Both the position numbers and the translations under genes were made by a program. From Streptomonospora alba (GTDB taxonomy: Bacteria; Actinomycetota; Actinomycetes; Streptosporangiales; Streptosporangiaceae), in NCBI RefSeq assembly GCF_000826685.1, contig NZ_JROO01000018.1, forward strand, positions 1-64,000: DNA of 64,000 nt, in the 5' to 3' direction. Of this stretch, positions 24,594 to 32,644 are shown in pieces. The notes below the pieces were generated by a model, which saw only the letters and a program-made list of their open reading frames with translations, was not told where the DNA came from and made no database searches. Within the stretch, counting starts at the first letter, position 1. Every line of letters begins with the position of its first letter.

Positions 24594-26347
24594 GCGCGGA
24601 CGATGCGGCTCCCGGCCGCGATGCCGGCTGGCGGCGGCTGAGCCCCCTCACCGTCTGGGCGTGCGCGCTGGCACTGGGCGCGGTCTTCGTCCCCGGGGCG
24701 GCCGTGGGAGCCGTCGTGGTGCGCCTCGTCGGTGCGCCCTGGCCCTGGGCGGCGCTGATCCTGCTCGGCGGCGCCGTGTGCGTGGCGGTGCCCACCGCCG
24801 TCGAGGCGCTGCGTTGGAGCCGGACCCGCTACCGAGTCGCCGGCGAACGCCTGGAGATCCGCACGGGCGTCGTGGCGACCTCGCACCGCTCGGTCCCGCG
24901 CGACCGCATCCGCAGCGTGGACGTGGTCGTACCGATCTGGATGCGGCCGCTGGGGCTGTGCGGCCTCAGCGTCGGCACCGCCGAACAGGCGGGTGCCGGA
25001 AGCACGGAGATCCGGCTGCGCTACACCGGGCGGGCCGAGGGAGAGCGGCTGCGCGCGCAACTGCTGCTGCGCGCCCCGGCGTACGCGGCCGGCGGCGGGT
25101 ACGGGCAGGAAGACGCGGTCGGCGCGGGAACGGCACGCGAGCTGGCGCGGCTGCGCCCGGTCTGGTTCGGCTTCGCCCTGGTGTCGGGCGCCACACCCGC
25201 GCTGGGCGTCGCCGCCGTCGGAGCCGCGCTCAATGTGCTGAGCTGGTTCGGCCGGGACCGGGCCGACGCGGTCGTCGCCGGCGTCGCCGGCCAGATCGCG
25301 GCCCGGCCGCTGCTCCTGCTGCCCGGCGTGCTGGCGGTCCTGCTCGTCGGGGCGGCCGCGGCCGCCGCCGTTCAGGTGGAGGCGTGGTGGGGCTACCGCC
25401 TGGACCGCGAGCCCGACGGCACGCTGCGGCTGCGGCGCGGACTGATCACCAACACCTCGCTGTCGCTGGAGGAACGGAGACTGCGCGGCGTGGAGGTACG
25501 CCGGCCGCTGCCGCAGCGCTGGTTCGGCGCGGCGCGTGTCCGGGCGGTGGCCACCGGCCTGGACTCCGAGGGCGGACGCGGAGACCCGGTGCCGCGCAAC
25601 GCGCTCTCGCCGGACCTGCCGCGGCGGCGCGCGCTCGCGCTCAGCGCCGAGGTCGTGCGCGAAACCGAGTCGCCCGCGGCCGCGCCGCTGCGGCCCCACC
25701 CGCGCGCGGCCCTGCGCCGGCGCATCACCCGTGCCCTGGCGGGCACGGCCGCCGCGGCCGCGACCGGTGCTGGTCTTGCACCGCCGACGCAGTGGGCCCT
25801 CGCGGCGCTGCCGTGGCTGCCCACCGGGACGCGCGGCTTCGCCGCCGCCGAAACGGCCGCGGTGTCGGCGGCGGGTGCCCTGGCAGGTGCCCTGGCGGGC
25901 GCGCTGCTGCTGGTTCCCTGGGCGGTGTCGGCCTACCGGGGGCTCGGACACGCGGTACTGCCCGGCTATCTCGTCACCCGAACCGGCGCGCTCGTCCGGA
26001 CCACGGTGGCGCTGCGGCGCGACGGGATCATCGGCTGGCGCATCTCCCGCTCGCCGTTGCAGCGCCCAGCGGGGCTGGCGACTCTGACCGCCACGACCGC
26101 GGCGGGGCCCGGACGGTATTCCGCCCCGGACGTCGCGCTCGGCGCGGGCGTGCGGCTCGCGGACGAAGCGGTGCCCGGACTGCTGGCCCAGTTCCTGGCG
26201 GAGCCCGCTGCCGAGCGGTCGGCCGGCGGCGGCACGCGGGAAGGGTCGAAGCGCGGCGGGTCGGCGGCCGCGGACCGGGGCGACTCGGACGCCGTGGACG
26301 GTTCCGGTCGCGGTGGCGTCAGTGCCGAACCGCCGAGCGGGCGCTGA
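24590..26347 (+). CDS. Large PH-domain (bPH2, YdbT-like) membrane protein
   Basis: 585-residue membrane protein with two or three bPH2 repeats, each following a pair of membrane helices: first RYRVAGERLEIRTGVVATSH with PRDRIRSVDV, second YRLDREPDGTLRLRRGLI with LEERRLRGVEV, third YLVTRTGALVRTTVALRR with GIIGWRI. This layout is that of YdbT. ATG 24590 overlaps the previous stop (ATGA), giving coupled translation. The C-terminal 50 residues are low-complexity Gly/Ser/Glu. Its last 29 bases overlap the 3' end of the opposite-strand STAS gene. Confidence 0.83.
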   Translation: MSADDAAPGRDAGWRRLSPLTVWACALALGAVFVPGAAVGAVVVRLVGAPWPWAALILLGGAVCVAVPTAVEALRWSRTRYRVAGERLEIRTGVVATSHRSVPRDRIRSVDVVVPIWMRPLGLCGLSVGTAEQAGAGSTEIRLRYTGRAEGERLRAQLLLRAPAYAAGGGYGQEDAVGAGTARELARLRPVWFGFALVSGATPALGVAAVGAALNVLSWFGRDRADAVVAGVAGQIAARPLLLLPGVLAVLLVGAAAAAAVQVEAWWGYRLDREPDGTLRLRRGLITNTSLSLEERRLRGVEVRRPLPQRWFGAARVRAVATGLDSEGGRGDPVPRNALSPDLPRRRALALSAEVVRETESPAAAPLRPHPRAALRRRITRALAGTAAAAATGAGLAPPTQWALAALPWLPTGTRGFAAAETAAVSAAGALAGALAGALLLVPWAVSAYRGLGHAVLPGYLVTRTGALVRTTVALRRDGIIGWRISRSPLQRPAGLATLTATTAAGPGRYSAPDVALGAGVRLADEAVPGLLAQFLAEPAAERSAGGGTREGSKRGGSAAADRGDSDAVDGSGRGGVSAEPPSGR

Positions 26348-26687
26348 ACGGCAGTTCCGCCGACGGGAGGACGGCGAATGAGCCGACCAGGCCCAGCACG
26401 TCGAGCGTGCGGACGACGGCGGCGGAGGGCCCTCCCAGTACCATCCGCACACCGCGCGCATCGAGGCGGCGGCGCACCCCCATCAGTGCGCGAACGCCGC
26501 TCGCGTCGAAGAAGTCGATCCCCGAGAGGTCCGCGATCAGCACCGCGATCCCCGGCTCGCCCGCCGCCGCGAGCATCCTGTCGCGCATGTCGTCGGCCGT
26601 CGCGATGTCGATCTCGCCCTCCACCGCGACGACCGCCGTATCTCCGTGATCGAACTGCGGGCCGCTCGCTCCGGTCTGTCCGGGCAC
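26319..26687 (-). CDS. STAS-domain anti-sigma factor antagonist
   Basis: 122-residue single STAS domain like SpoIIAA/RsbV. It has the beta start VVAVEGEIDIATADDMRDRM and the phosphorylation loop DLSGIDFFDASGVRALMG, where the Ser of DASG would be phosphorylated by an RsbW-type kinase. Unphosphorylated protein would free a sigma factor by binding its anti-sigma factor. No kinase or sigma gene adjoins it. GTG 26687, with GAGAGG upstream. Tail-to-tail overlap with the PH-domain gene. Confidence 0.85.
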   Translation of the reverse strand: MPGQTGASGPQFDHGDTAVVAVEGEIDIATADDMRDRMLAAAGEPGIAVLIADLSGIDFFDASGVRALMGVRRRLDARGVRMVLGGPSAAVVRTLDVLGLVGSFAVLPSAELPFSARSAVRH

Positions 26688-27071
26688 ACCGTGCCGCCTC
26701 TCACTCGCCTATCCGAAAATCCTTGCCCCCGGGGGCATGATCGTATCGGGTACAGACGGCCTCCGCCCTCCCCCGAGAGTCCCGAGATCCGCCGGTTCGC
26801 GGGCGATCCGGCGATATCCGAGGCCACCCGCGCAAGCGCGCCGCCGGGCGTGCCGAACATGGACCGAAACCAGGAGGTTCCCGACCGACCGGAAGGCGGG
26901 CGGCAGTGCGGGGACCGCCAGGACGACAGGCTGCGCGGCGGCAGGCCGATCGCCGTCTGACCGGTGATGGCCACCGGTCACCGGGCCGTGGCCGGATGCC
27001 GACCGCCCGCGGGGAGCGCTCGCGGGCGGCGACGACGGCGCCCGAGTCCGCGCGACCGGCACCGAGCGGCG
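26688..27071. other. Gene-free stretch between STAS gene and LacI-regulated promoter
   Basis: No supported gene. Contains a 9-bp hairpin TGACCGGTG/CACCGGTCA (26958-26966 and 26972-26980, 5-base loop), which may insulate the sugar-acid operon. The first about 50 bases should hold the STAS gene's promoter. Confidence 0.5.
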
Positions 27072-27121
27072 TTGACATCGGCCGGTGGGCTGCCTAAATT
27101 GACTTGGCAAGCGCTTTCCAA
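27072..27121 (+). promoter_or_regulatory. Promoter plus LacI-type operator for the first Gfo/Idh gene
   Basis: TTGACA (27072-27077), 17-bp spacer, TAAATT (27095-27100), then the operator TTGGCAAGCGCTTTCCAA (27104-27121) over the likely start of transcription. The operator core AAGCGCTT with GG/CC arms is typical of LacI-GalR repressors and recurs at four other places in this cluster. Confidence 0.8.
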
Positions 27122-27263
27122 GGTGCCGCGGGCACCGCCGACAAGCGAAGGGGGTCGTGGACTCGGTACCGCTCGCCGCATTCTCCGCCGCTCTCCCCCA
27201 TCCTTCGGCCCCCGTCCGCCCCCGGTCCGGACCGGAACGACGTACGCGAAGAAGGCAGGCTCC

Positions 27264-28460
27264 ATGAGTGAATCCCCCGTTCCGGTCGTGCTCGCCGGCG
27301 CCCACGGGCACGGGCGTTCGCACCTGCGCAACATAGGGGGGCTCGCCGAGGAGGGACTGGTCCGGCTGGCCGGTGTCTGCGACCGGACCCCCCTGCCCGA
27401 GTCCGACCTCGCCGCCCACCCCGGAGCCGAGCAGGACACCGACCTCGACGCGCTGCTGCGGCGCACGGGGGCCGCGGTCACGATTTTGTGCACGCCGATC
27501 CACACCCACCTCGCCCTCGCCCGCACGGCGCTGGACGCGGGCTCCCATCTGCTGCTGGAGAAACCGCCCACGGCCACGGCCGCGGAGTTCCACGCGCTGC
27601 GCGAGGCGGTGGCCGCCTCGGGACCCGCGTGCCAGATCGGGTTCCAGAGTCTGGGTTCGGGCGCCATCGAAGCGGTGCGGTCCCTGATCGCCGACGGGGC
27701 CGTCGGCGAGGTCCGCGGCATCGGGGGCGCGGGCACCTGGGTACGCACCTCGCACTACTACGCCCGCGCCGAATGGGCGGGCCGGCGCAGCCTCGGCGGT
27801 GTGGACGTCGTGGACGGCGCCCTGACCAACCCGTTCGCGCACGCGGTGGCCACCGCCCTGGCCGTGGCCGGCGCGCAGCGCGAGGTCGCCGACGACATCG
27901 AGCTGGAACTCTTCCACGCCCACGACATCGAGAGCGACGACACCTCCTGCCTGCGCCTGCACACCCCCGGCGGTGTCCCGATCAGTATCGCGGTGACCCT
28001 CTGCGCGGCCACCTCCCGTCCGCCGCGGCTGGTCGTCCACGGCGACGCCGGGCGCATCACGCTGTTCTACACGCTCGACGAGGTCCGCCTGGAGCGCCCC
28101 GGAGCCGAGCCCCGGACCAGCGTCCACCCGCGCACCGACCTGCTGCGCAACCTGGTCGACCACGTGCGCGGCGACGCCCCGCTGCTGGTACCGCCCGAGG
28201 AGACCGCCGGCTTCATGGCGGTGCTCGACGCGGTGCGCCGGGCCCCCGACCCCGTGCCGATCCCCGCCGGGATGCAGCGTGTGACCAGTGCGGACGACGG
28301 CGTGCACCGGGTCGTGGACGGCGTCGACGACCTGGTCGCACTGAGCGCCGAACGGGTCGCGCTGTTCTCCGAGCTGGCGGCGCCCTGGGCGGTGCCCGGC
28401 GGGGCCGGGCCGGGGTCCCACCCCGCGGCGGTCCCCGACCGCGGCGGCGATACCGGCTGA
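27264..28460 (+). CDS. Gfo/Idh/MocA-family oxidoreductase (first copy)
   Basis: 398-residue NAD(P)-dependent oxidoreductase. The N-terminal Rossmann fold starts VPVVLAGAHGHGRSHLRNI, the conserved catalytic-lysine motif is LLLEKPPTAT, and the C-terminal half is the family's alpha/beta domain. Such enzymes oxidise hydroxyls of sugars, inositols and sugar acids, sometimes at C3. The long leader (about 140 bases after the operator) and adjacent DUF6807 gene suggest a sugar-derivative substrate. ATG 27264 with GAAGGCAGG upstream. Under probable LacI control. Confidence 0.82.
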   Translation: MSESPVPVVLAGAHGHGRSHLRNIGGLAEEGLVRLAGVCDRTPLPESDLAAHPGAEQDTDLDALLRRTGAAVTILCTPIHTHLALARTALDAGSHLLLEKPPTATAAEFHALREAVAASGPACQIGFQSLGSGAIEAVRSLIADGAVGEVRGIGGAGTWVRTSHYYARAEWAGRRSLGGVDVVDGALTNPFAHAVATALAVAGAQREVADDIELELFHAHDIESDDTSCLRLHTPGGVPISIAVTLCAATSRPPRLVVHGDAGRITLFYTLDEVRLERPGAEPRTSVHPRTDLLRNLVDHVRGDAPLLVPPEETAGFMAVLDAVRRAPDPVPIPAGMQRVTSADDGVHRVVDGVDDLVALSAERVALFSELAAPWAVPGGAGPGSHPAAVPDRGGDTG

Positions 28461-28580
28461 CGCGGTCCGATTCGGCGCCCGGCAGGAGAAGAGGTCCGTC
28501 GGCCGGGTAGGCCCTTACTACGGGCGGCCGAGGGGCGGCGGCCCCGGAGGAACAGCGGCGCAACGCAGTGGAGGGAAAGC

Positions 28581-29525
28581 GTGCAGGGACCCATGGCAGA
28601 GGCGGACCATTCGAACAGCGGCGGCCCCGGAGACGCGCATGGCGAGCACGCCGTGGTGCTGCGCTGTCGGGGCGTGGTCGCCGCCGAGTGGAACAGCGGC
28701 ACCGACGTCGAGCCCCGGCTGTCCCCGCGGCCCTATCTGCACCCGGTGCGCACCCTGGCGGGCACCGCCGTCACCGAGGTCGGTCCCGAGGACCATCTGC
28801 ACCACCTGGGCGTGGGCGTGACCGTGCCCGACGTCAACGGAAGCAGCTTCTGGGGCGGCACGACCTTCGTCCGCGACCGCGGCCCGGTCCTGCTGGACAA
28901 CCACGGACGCCAGGAGCACCGCGGCTGGGACGCGGCCGGGGACACCCGGCTGGTGGAGCGGATCGCGTGGGTGGGCCGCGACGGCGCCGAACTGCTCGGC
29001 GAGGTCCGCGAGAGCGCCGCCTGGGAGGTGGACGGGCACACGTGGGCGCTGGATCTGCACACCCGTCTGCTGGCCGGCGAGCACGACCTGGAGATCAACA
29101 GCCCGGCGACCAAGGGCCGCCCGGGGGCCGGCTACGGCGGGTTCTTCTGGCGCGCCCCCCGGCACGCCGAGCCGCCGCGGGTGCTGGGGCCCGGCGCCGA
29201 AGGCGAGGACGCGCTGCACGGCTCGCTCGCCCCCTGGCTGGCGCTGCAGGGCACCGCCGACTCGGGTGAGCGGTGGAGCCTGGTGTTCGCCGCCGCGGGC
29301 GCCGTCGGCGACCCGTGGTTCGTGCGCGCCGAGGAGTACCCGGGGGTAGGCGGCTCCCTGGCCTGGAGGCACCCGATGCACCTCGCGGCCCGCTCAGTGC
29401 TGGAGCGCCGCATCGTCACCCTGGTCTCCGACGGCCACCCCTCCCCCGACGGCCTGGCCGACCTGGTGGAGACCGCCCGGGCCCGCCTGGGCGCACCGGA
29501 GCCGGAACAGCACTCGGCGGTCTGA
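28581..29525 (+). CDS. DUF6807 ('PmoA family') protein
   Basis: 314 residues, recognised by RPYLHPVRTLAGTAVTEVGP, DHLHHLGVGV and the later GYGGFFWRAP, a pattern of DUF6807 proteins that often sit in sugar-degradation clusters with Gfo/Idh oxidoreductases. The annotation 'methane oxygenase PmoA' used for this family is a misnomer; there are no membrane helices. GTG 28581 is chosen for GGAGGG at 28570-28575; ATG 28593 is possible. The repeated histidines (HLHHLG) could bind metal or sugar. Biochemical role unknown; it lies 120 bases after the first Gfo/Idh gene in the same regulon. Confidence 0.7.
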   Translation: MQGPMAEADHSNSGGPGDAHGEHAVVLRCRGVVAAEWNSGTDVEPRLSPRPYLHPVRTLAGTAVTEVGPEDHLHHLGVGVTVPDVNGSSFWGGTTFVRDRGPVLLDNHGRQEHRGWDAAGDTRLVERIAWVGRDGAELLGEVRESAAWEVDGHTWALDLHTRLLAGEHDLEINSPATKGRPGAGYGGFFWRAPRHAEPPRVLGPGAEGEDALHGSLAPWLALQGTADSGERWSLVFAAAGAVGDPWFVRAEEYPGVGGSLAWRHPMHLAARSVLERRIVTLVSDGHPSPDGLADLVETARARLGAPEPEQHSAV

Positions 29526-29814
29526 ACCCCGCGGCCGACTCCCTGCTCAGCGCCGCCGTGCGAGGCCGGCGAAGTACGTGCGCCGGGCGGGGTGGTGGTC
29601 CTTGAACGCGGGACGGTGGGTGCCGGCCACGGCCGCCGCGCATGTCGAGGCAGTACTCCCATCCCGGGCCGATCTCCTCGGCGCCCGCCGTGCCGGCGCG
29701 CGCCGCCGGGGCGGCCGGGTCCGTACCGGCGGGAGGGCTCGGCGTAACCGCGGCCTGCGACGTTCTCCGGGCGGAGGGACACGGCGGGCGCACCTCCCGC
29801 GGCGGCGCCCGCCA
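29526..29814. other. Gene-free stretch upstream of the SDR promoter
   Basis: Together with 29815-29966 this forms a 441-bp gap. I see no supported gene in it; only the promoter and operator at its right part stand out. Confidence 0.5.
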
Positions 29815-29862
29815 TTGACTGCGGAGGCCTGACATGCAAAGCTGAACGGTAAGCGCTTTCCG
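29815..29862 (+). promoter_or_regulatory. Promoter-like sequence plus LacI-type operator for the SDR gene
   Basis: TTGACT (29815-29820) with a weak -10 about 17 bases on (AAAGCT), then CGGTAAGCGCTTTCCG (29847-29862). The arrangement matches that at 27072-27121: the operator sits just downstream of the -10. Confidence 0.7.
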
Positions 29863-29966
29863 ATGCGCGACGTGCCACCGGATGCGCACACGGGCGCGCC
29901 CCCGTCCGCGGCGTCCCCACACCGCACTCGCCCCCACACCCGCCCGACGGCTAGAACAGGACGGCC

Positions 29967-30869
29967 ATGCGCATCCTCGTCACCGGTGGCTCGGGCCGAC
30001 TCGGCCGCAGCGTGGTCGCGGCGCTGGCGGCCCGCAGCCACGACGTCTCCTCCGCAGACCTGGCGCACGCGGCCTCGGAGGACGGTGTCCGCTCCCATAC
30101 GGTGGACCTGCTCGACGAGACCGCGCGCGACGACCTGTTCGCCCAGGTGCGCCCCGAGGGCGTCGTCCACCTCGCCGGCGTCGCGGTGCCCTTCGCCCGC
30201 CCCGACACCGAGATCCTCGACATCAACACCCGCCTGGCCTGGGGCGTGCTTTCCGCGGCCGCCCGCCACGGCGCCCGCGCGGCCGTGGCCGCCTCCAGCC
30301 CGACCGTCTTCGGCTACGGCACACCCGCCTGGCGCCCCCGCTACCTGCCGCTGGACGAGAGCCATCCCCCTGCGCCCCGCCACTCCTACGGCCTGAGCAA
30401 GGTGATCATCGAGGAGACCGCGCGTACACTCGCCCGCGCCGAGGCCTCCGGATGCACCCTGGCCTGCGTGCGCCCCGGCTATGTCATCGCGCCCGAGGAG
30501 TGGGCCGGTGCGACCACTCAGCAGGGGCACACGGTGGCCGAGCGGCTGCGCGACCCGGAGCTGTCGGCTGTCGCGCTGTTCAACTACATCGACGCCCGCG
30601 ACGCCGCCGAGCTGTTCGCCCTGCTCGTCGAGCGCCCCGAACTCGCCCGCAGCGGCGACGTCTACCACGCCATCGCCGAGGACGCCCTCGCCCTGGAGCC
30701 GCTGGCCGAGCTGCTGCCCCGATTCCACCCGGGCACCGCCGAGGCCGCGGCAGGCCTCACCGGCCGACGCGCGGCGTTCAGCTCCGCACTCGCGGCCGAG
30801 CGGCTAGGCTGGCGCCCGCAGCGGACCTGGCGCGACGAGCTGGTGGAAGCGGTTTCCGACGACGGCTAG
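29967..30869 (+). CDS. NAD-dependent epimerase/dehydratase-type SDR, candidate uronate dehydrogenase
   Basis: 300-residue extended short-chain dehydrogenase. Rossmann motif VTGGSGRLGRS, catalytic YGLSK, and the Ser region AVAASSPTVFGYG. Its neighbourhood (aldarate dehydratase and KdgD in the same regulon) suggests uronate dehydrogenase, oxidising glucuronate or galacturonate to the aldaric acid lactone. Sequence alone supports only an NAD-binding sugar epimerase, dehydratase or dehydrogenase. ATG 29967 follows the operator by about 100 bases. A GGAAGCGGTTTCC sequence in its last codons is probably coincidental. Confidence 0.75.
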   Translation: MRILVTGGSGRLGRSVVAALAARSHDVSSADLAHAASEDGVRSHTVDLLDETARDDLFAQVRPEGVVHLAGVAVPFARPDTEILDINTRLAWGVLSAAARHGARAAVAASSPTVFGYGTPAWRPRYLPLDESHPPAPRHSYGLSKVIIEETARTLARAEASGCTLACVRPGYVIAPEEWAGATTQQGHTVAERLRDPELSAVALFNYIDARDAAELFALLVERPELARSGDVYHAIAEDALALEPLAELLPRFHPGTAEAAAGLTGRRAAFSSALAAERLGWRPQRTWRDELVEAVSDDG

Positions 30870-30978
30870 CGCGCGCGCCGGCACGGCGGCCCGGCACGCC
30901 CGCCGGACCCTCCTCGGCGTGTCGGGTTTCACCGTGCCCCGCCGCGGATGCGGCTGGTGACGGGTTTGCGCGCACGCT

Positions 30979-31006
30979 TATGATCGAACTGCGGAAAATG
31001 TTTTCC
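30979..31006 (+). promoter_or_regulatory. Promoter -10 and autoregulatory operator of the LacI gene
   Basis: TATGAT (30979-30984) as -10, followed by GGAAAATGTTTTCC (30993-31006), which keeps the GGAAA/TTTCC arms of the regulon operator but has ATGT instead of GCGC at the centre. A weaker site would suit autoregulation. Confidence 0.6.
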
Positions 31007-31031
31007 CGACCTCGGGGCGAAAGGTGAAGCC

Positions 31032-32066
31032 GTGGGCAGCGGATATGTGACATTGGAACAGGTCGCCCGGCACGCCGGCGTCTCCCTGGCCACCGCCTCA
31101 CGGGTCCTCAACGGCAGTACCCGCCACGTCGGACGCTCCCTGCACGAGCGCGTCACCGCCAGCGCCCACGAACTGGGCTACCTCGCCAACGCCTCGGCCC
31201 AGACCCTCGCCCGCAACACCAGTTCGCTGGTCGGGCTGATCGTGCACGACATCGCCGACCCCTACTTCTCCAGCATCGCCTCGGGCGTCACCCGCACCGC
31301 CGAGGACGAGGGGCTGGTCGTGGTTCTGGGCACCACCGGCCGCACTCCCCAGCGCGAGCTGGAGCTTTTGGCAACGCTGCGCTCGCACCGCGCCCGCGCG
31401 GTCGTCCTGGCGGGCAGCCGCACCATCGAGGAGGAGACCACCCGGCGGCTGGCCGACGAGATCACCGCCCTCGGCGCGCGCGGCGGGCGCATCGCCTGCG
31501 TGTCCCAGGAGGGCCTGCCCGCCGACACCGTGGTGCCCAGCAACCGCGACGGCGCGGCCGAGCTCGCCCGGCACCTGATCGGTTTGGGCCACCGCCGCTT
31601 CGCGCTGCTGGCCGGGCCCAACAACCTGCGCACCGCCCGCGACCGCCTCGACGGCTTCCACTCGGCGCTGTCGGCTGCGGGCATCGAGCTGGACCCGCGC
31701 AACGTGGTGCACGGCGCGTTCACCCGCGACGGCGGCTACGAGTCCACACGCCGCCTGCTGTCCGCCGAGACCGACGCCACCTGCCTGTTCGCCGTCAACG
31801 ACGTCATGGCCACCGGAGCCGTCGCGGCCCTGCGCGACGGCGGCCTTCAGGTGCCCCGGGACATGTCGGTGGCCGGCTTCGACGACATCCCCACGCTGCG
31901 CGACCTCACCCCCGGCCTGACGACGGTGCGCCTGCCGCTGGAGTGGATGGGCGAGGAGGCCGCCCGCCTCGCCCTGGACGACGACGAGCACACCGAGCCG
32001 CGCACGGTCCCGGTCTCGGGCGAGGTCGTCGTACGCGCGAGCACGGCCCCGCCGGCCGACGCCTAG
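31032..32066 (+). CDS. LacI-family transcriptional regulator of the sugar-acid cluster
   Basis: 344-residue LacI/GalR repressor. The N-terminal helix-turn-helix and hinge are clear (VTLEQVARHAGVSLATASRV, then NASAQTLARN). A periplasmic-binding-protein-like effector domain follows (LVGLIVHDIADPYFSSIASG, VAGFDDIPTLRDLTPGLTTV). GTG 31032 with AAGGTG upstream. It lies downstream of the SDR gene with its own promoter, and probably binds the GGAAAGCGCTTTCC-type sites at five promoters in this window. The inducer is likely a uronate or aldarate intermediate (inference). The gene is intact despite the IS110 element just beyond it. Confidence 0.92.
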   Translation: MGSGYVTLEQVARHAGVSLATASRVLNGSTRHVGRSLHERVTASAHELGYLANASAQTLARNTSSLVGLIVHDIADPYFSSIASGVTRTAEDEGLVVVLGTTGRTPQRELELLATLRSHRARAVVLAGSRTIEEETTRRLADEITALGARGGRIACVSQEGLPADTVVPSNRDGAAELARHLIGLGHRRFALLAGPNNLRTARDRLDGFHSALSAAGIELDPRNVVHGAFTRDGGYESTRRLLSAETDATCLFAVNDVMATGAVAALRDGGLQVPRDMSVAGFDDIPTLRDLTPGLTTVRLPLEWMGEEAARLALDDDEHTEPRTVPVSGEVVVRASTAPPADA

Positions 32067-32339
32067 GTGTGATGTTCCGGGAGGTCGGTAACGCGGCCGG
32101 TGGATGGTTCGGGCCGGCGTCCGCCGGTTGCGGTGGGCGGATGGCCGGGCGCCTGACGGGGCGGCGAGGGCTGCGGGTGGTTCGGGCCGGTGCTGGGAGC
32201 GGTACTGGTGCCGGGCCGTGCACGCCTGATGCCGCCCCCGGGGCGCGCCGGGGGTGAACCCGCCGCGCTTCTTCCGCGATACGGGCTCCGGCGGGGTGAT
32301 TCGCCCGGTTCGCCCCGCTCTATCGCCCGCATCAGCGTT
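32067..32339. other. Gene-free stretch between lacI-type gene and the IS110 left flank
   Basis: No supported gene. GGTTCGGGCCGG occurs twice (near 32106 and 32178). Composition is GC-rich until about 32330, then turns AT-richer. Confidence 0.4.
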
Positions 32340-32394
32340 GATCTTGTACCTACGGGCACATGTGATCGCTCACAGTGACCGTAGGTACAAGATC
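32340..32394. repeat. 16-bp perfect inverted repeat with CRP-like dyad in its loop
   Basis: GATCTTGTACCTACGG (32340-32355) and its exact complement (32379-32394) enclose a 23-base loop containing TGTGATCGCTCACA. TACAAGATCT from the right arm recurs at 32468-32477. Much lower GC than surroundings. It could be a terminator for the LacI gene, a REP-like IS110 target, or part of the IS left end. Confidence 0.75.
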
Positions 32395-32460
32395 TATTGG
32401 TTCACCATGGTGATGTCCGAGGCGGTTTCGACGGGAACCACCGCGGGCGGGGCGCCGGAG

Positions 32461-32644
32461 TGACTCTTACAAGATCTGTCCACGTGACATCGCGTTGACC
32501 TGTCCACCGGCGCCCCGGGCCCAGGCCCGGCGACCGGGGTGACCTGATAGAAGGCTGCACCGCCCGCAATAGATATGTCCCCCGCCCGCCGGACCCGGGC
32601 ACCTGGCCCCGTCACCTGCACAGACGAGGAGACAGGACACGCCT
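32461..32644 (+). ncRNA. Candidate IS110 bridge RNA region
   Basis: IS110 elements such as IS621 encode a bridge RNA of about 177 nt in the non-coding end next to the transposase; this segment is 184 bases. Seen: CCGGGC/GCCCGG stem (32515-32530), and GGTGAC (32538-32543) able to pair with GTCACC (32611-32616), enclosing about 70 bases that could hold target and donor loops. Existence of an RNA is inference. Confidence 0.35.

Noticed and set aside
28581-29525. Particulate methane monooxygenase subunit (from the 'PmoA' family label)
   Set aside because: No membrane helices and no neighbouring pmoB/pmoC; the label is a database artefact for DUF6807.
30844-30857. GGAAGCGGTTTCC at the end of the SDR gene as a sixth LacI operator
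   Set aside because: One base short in the centre, inside coding sequence, and no promoter depends on it.
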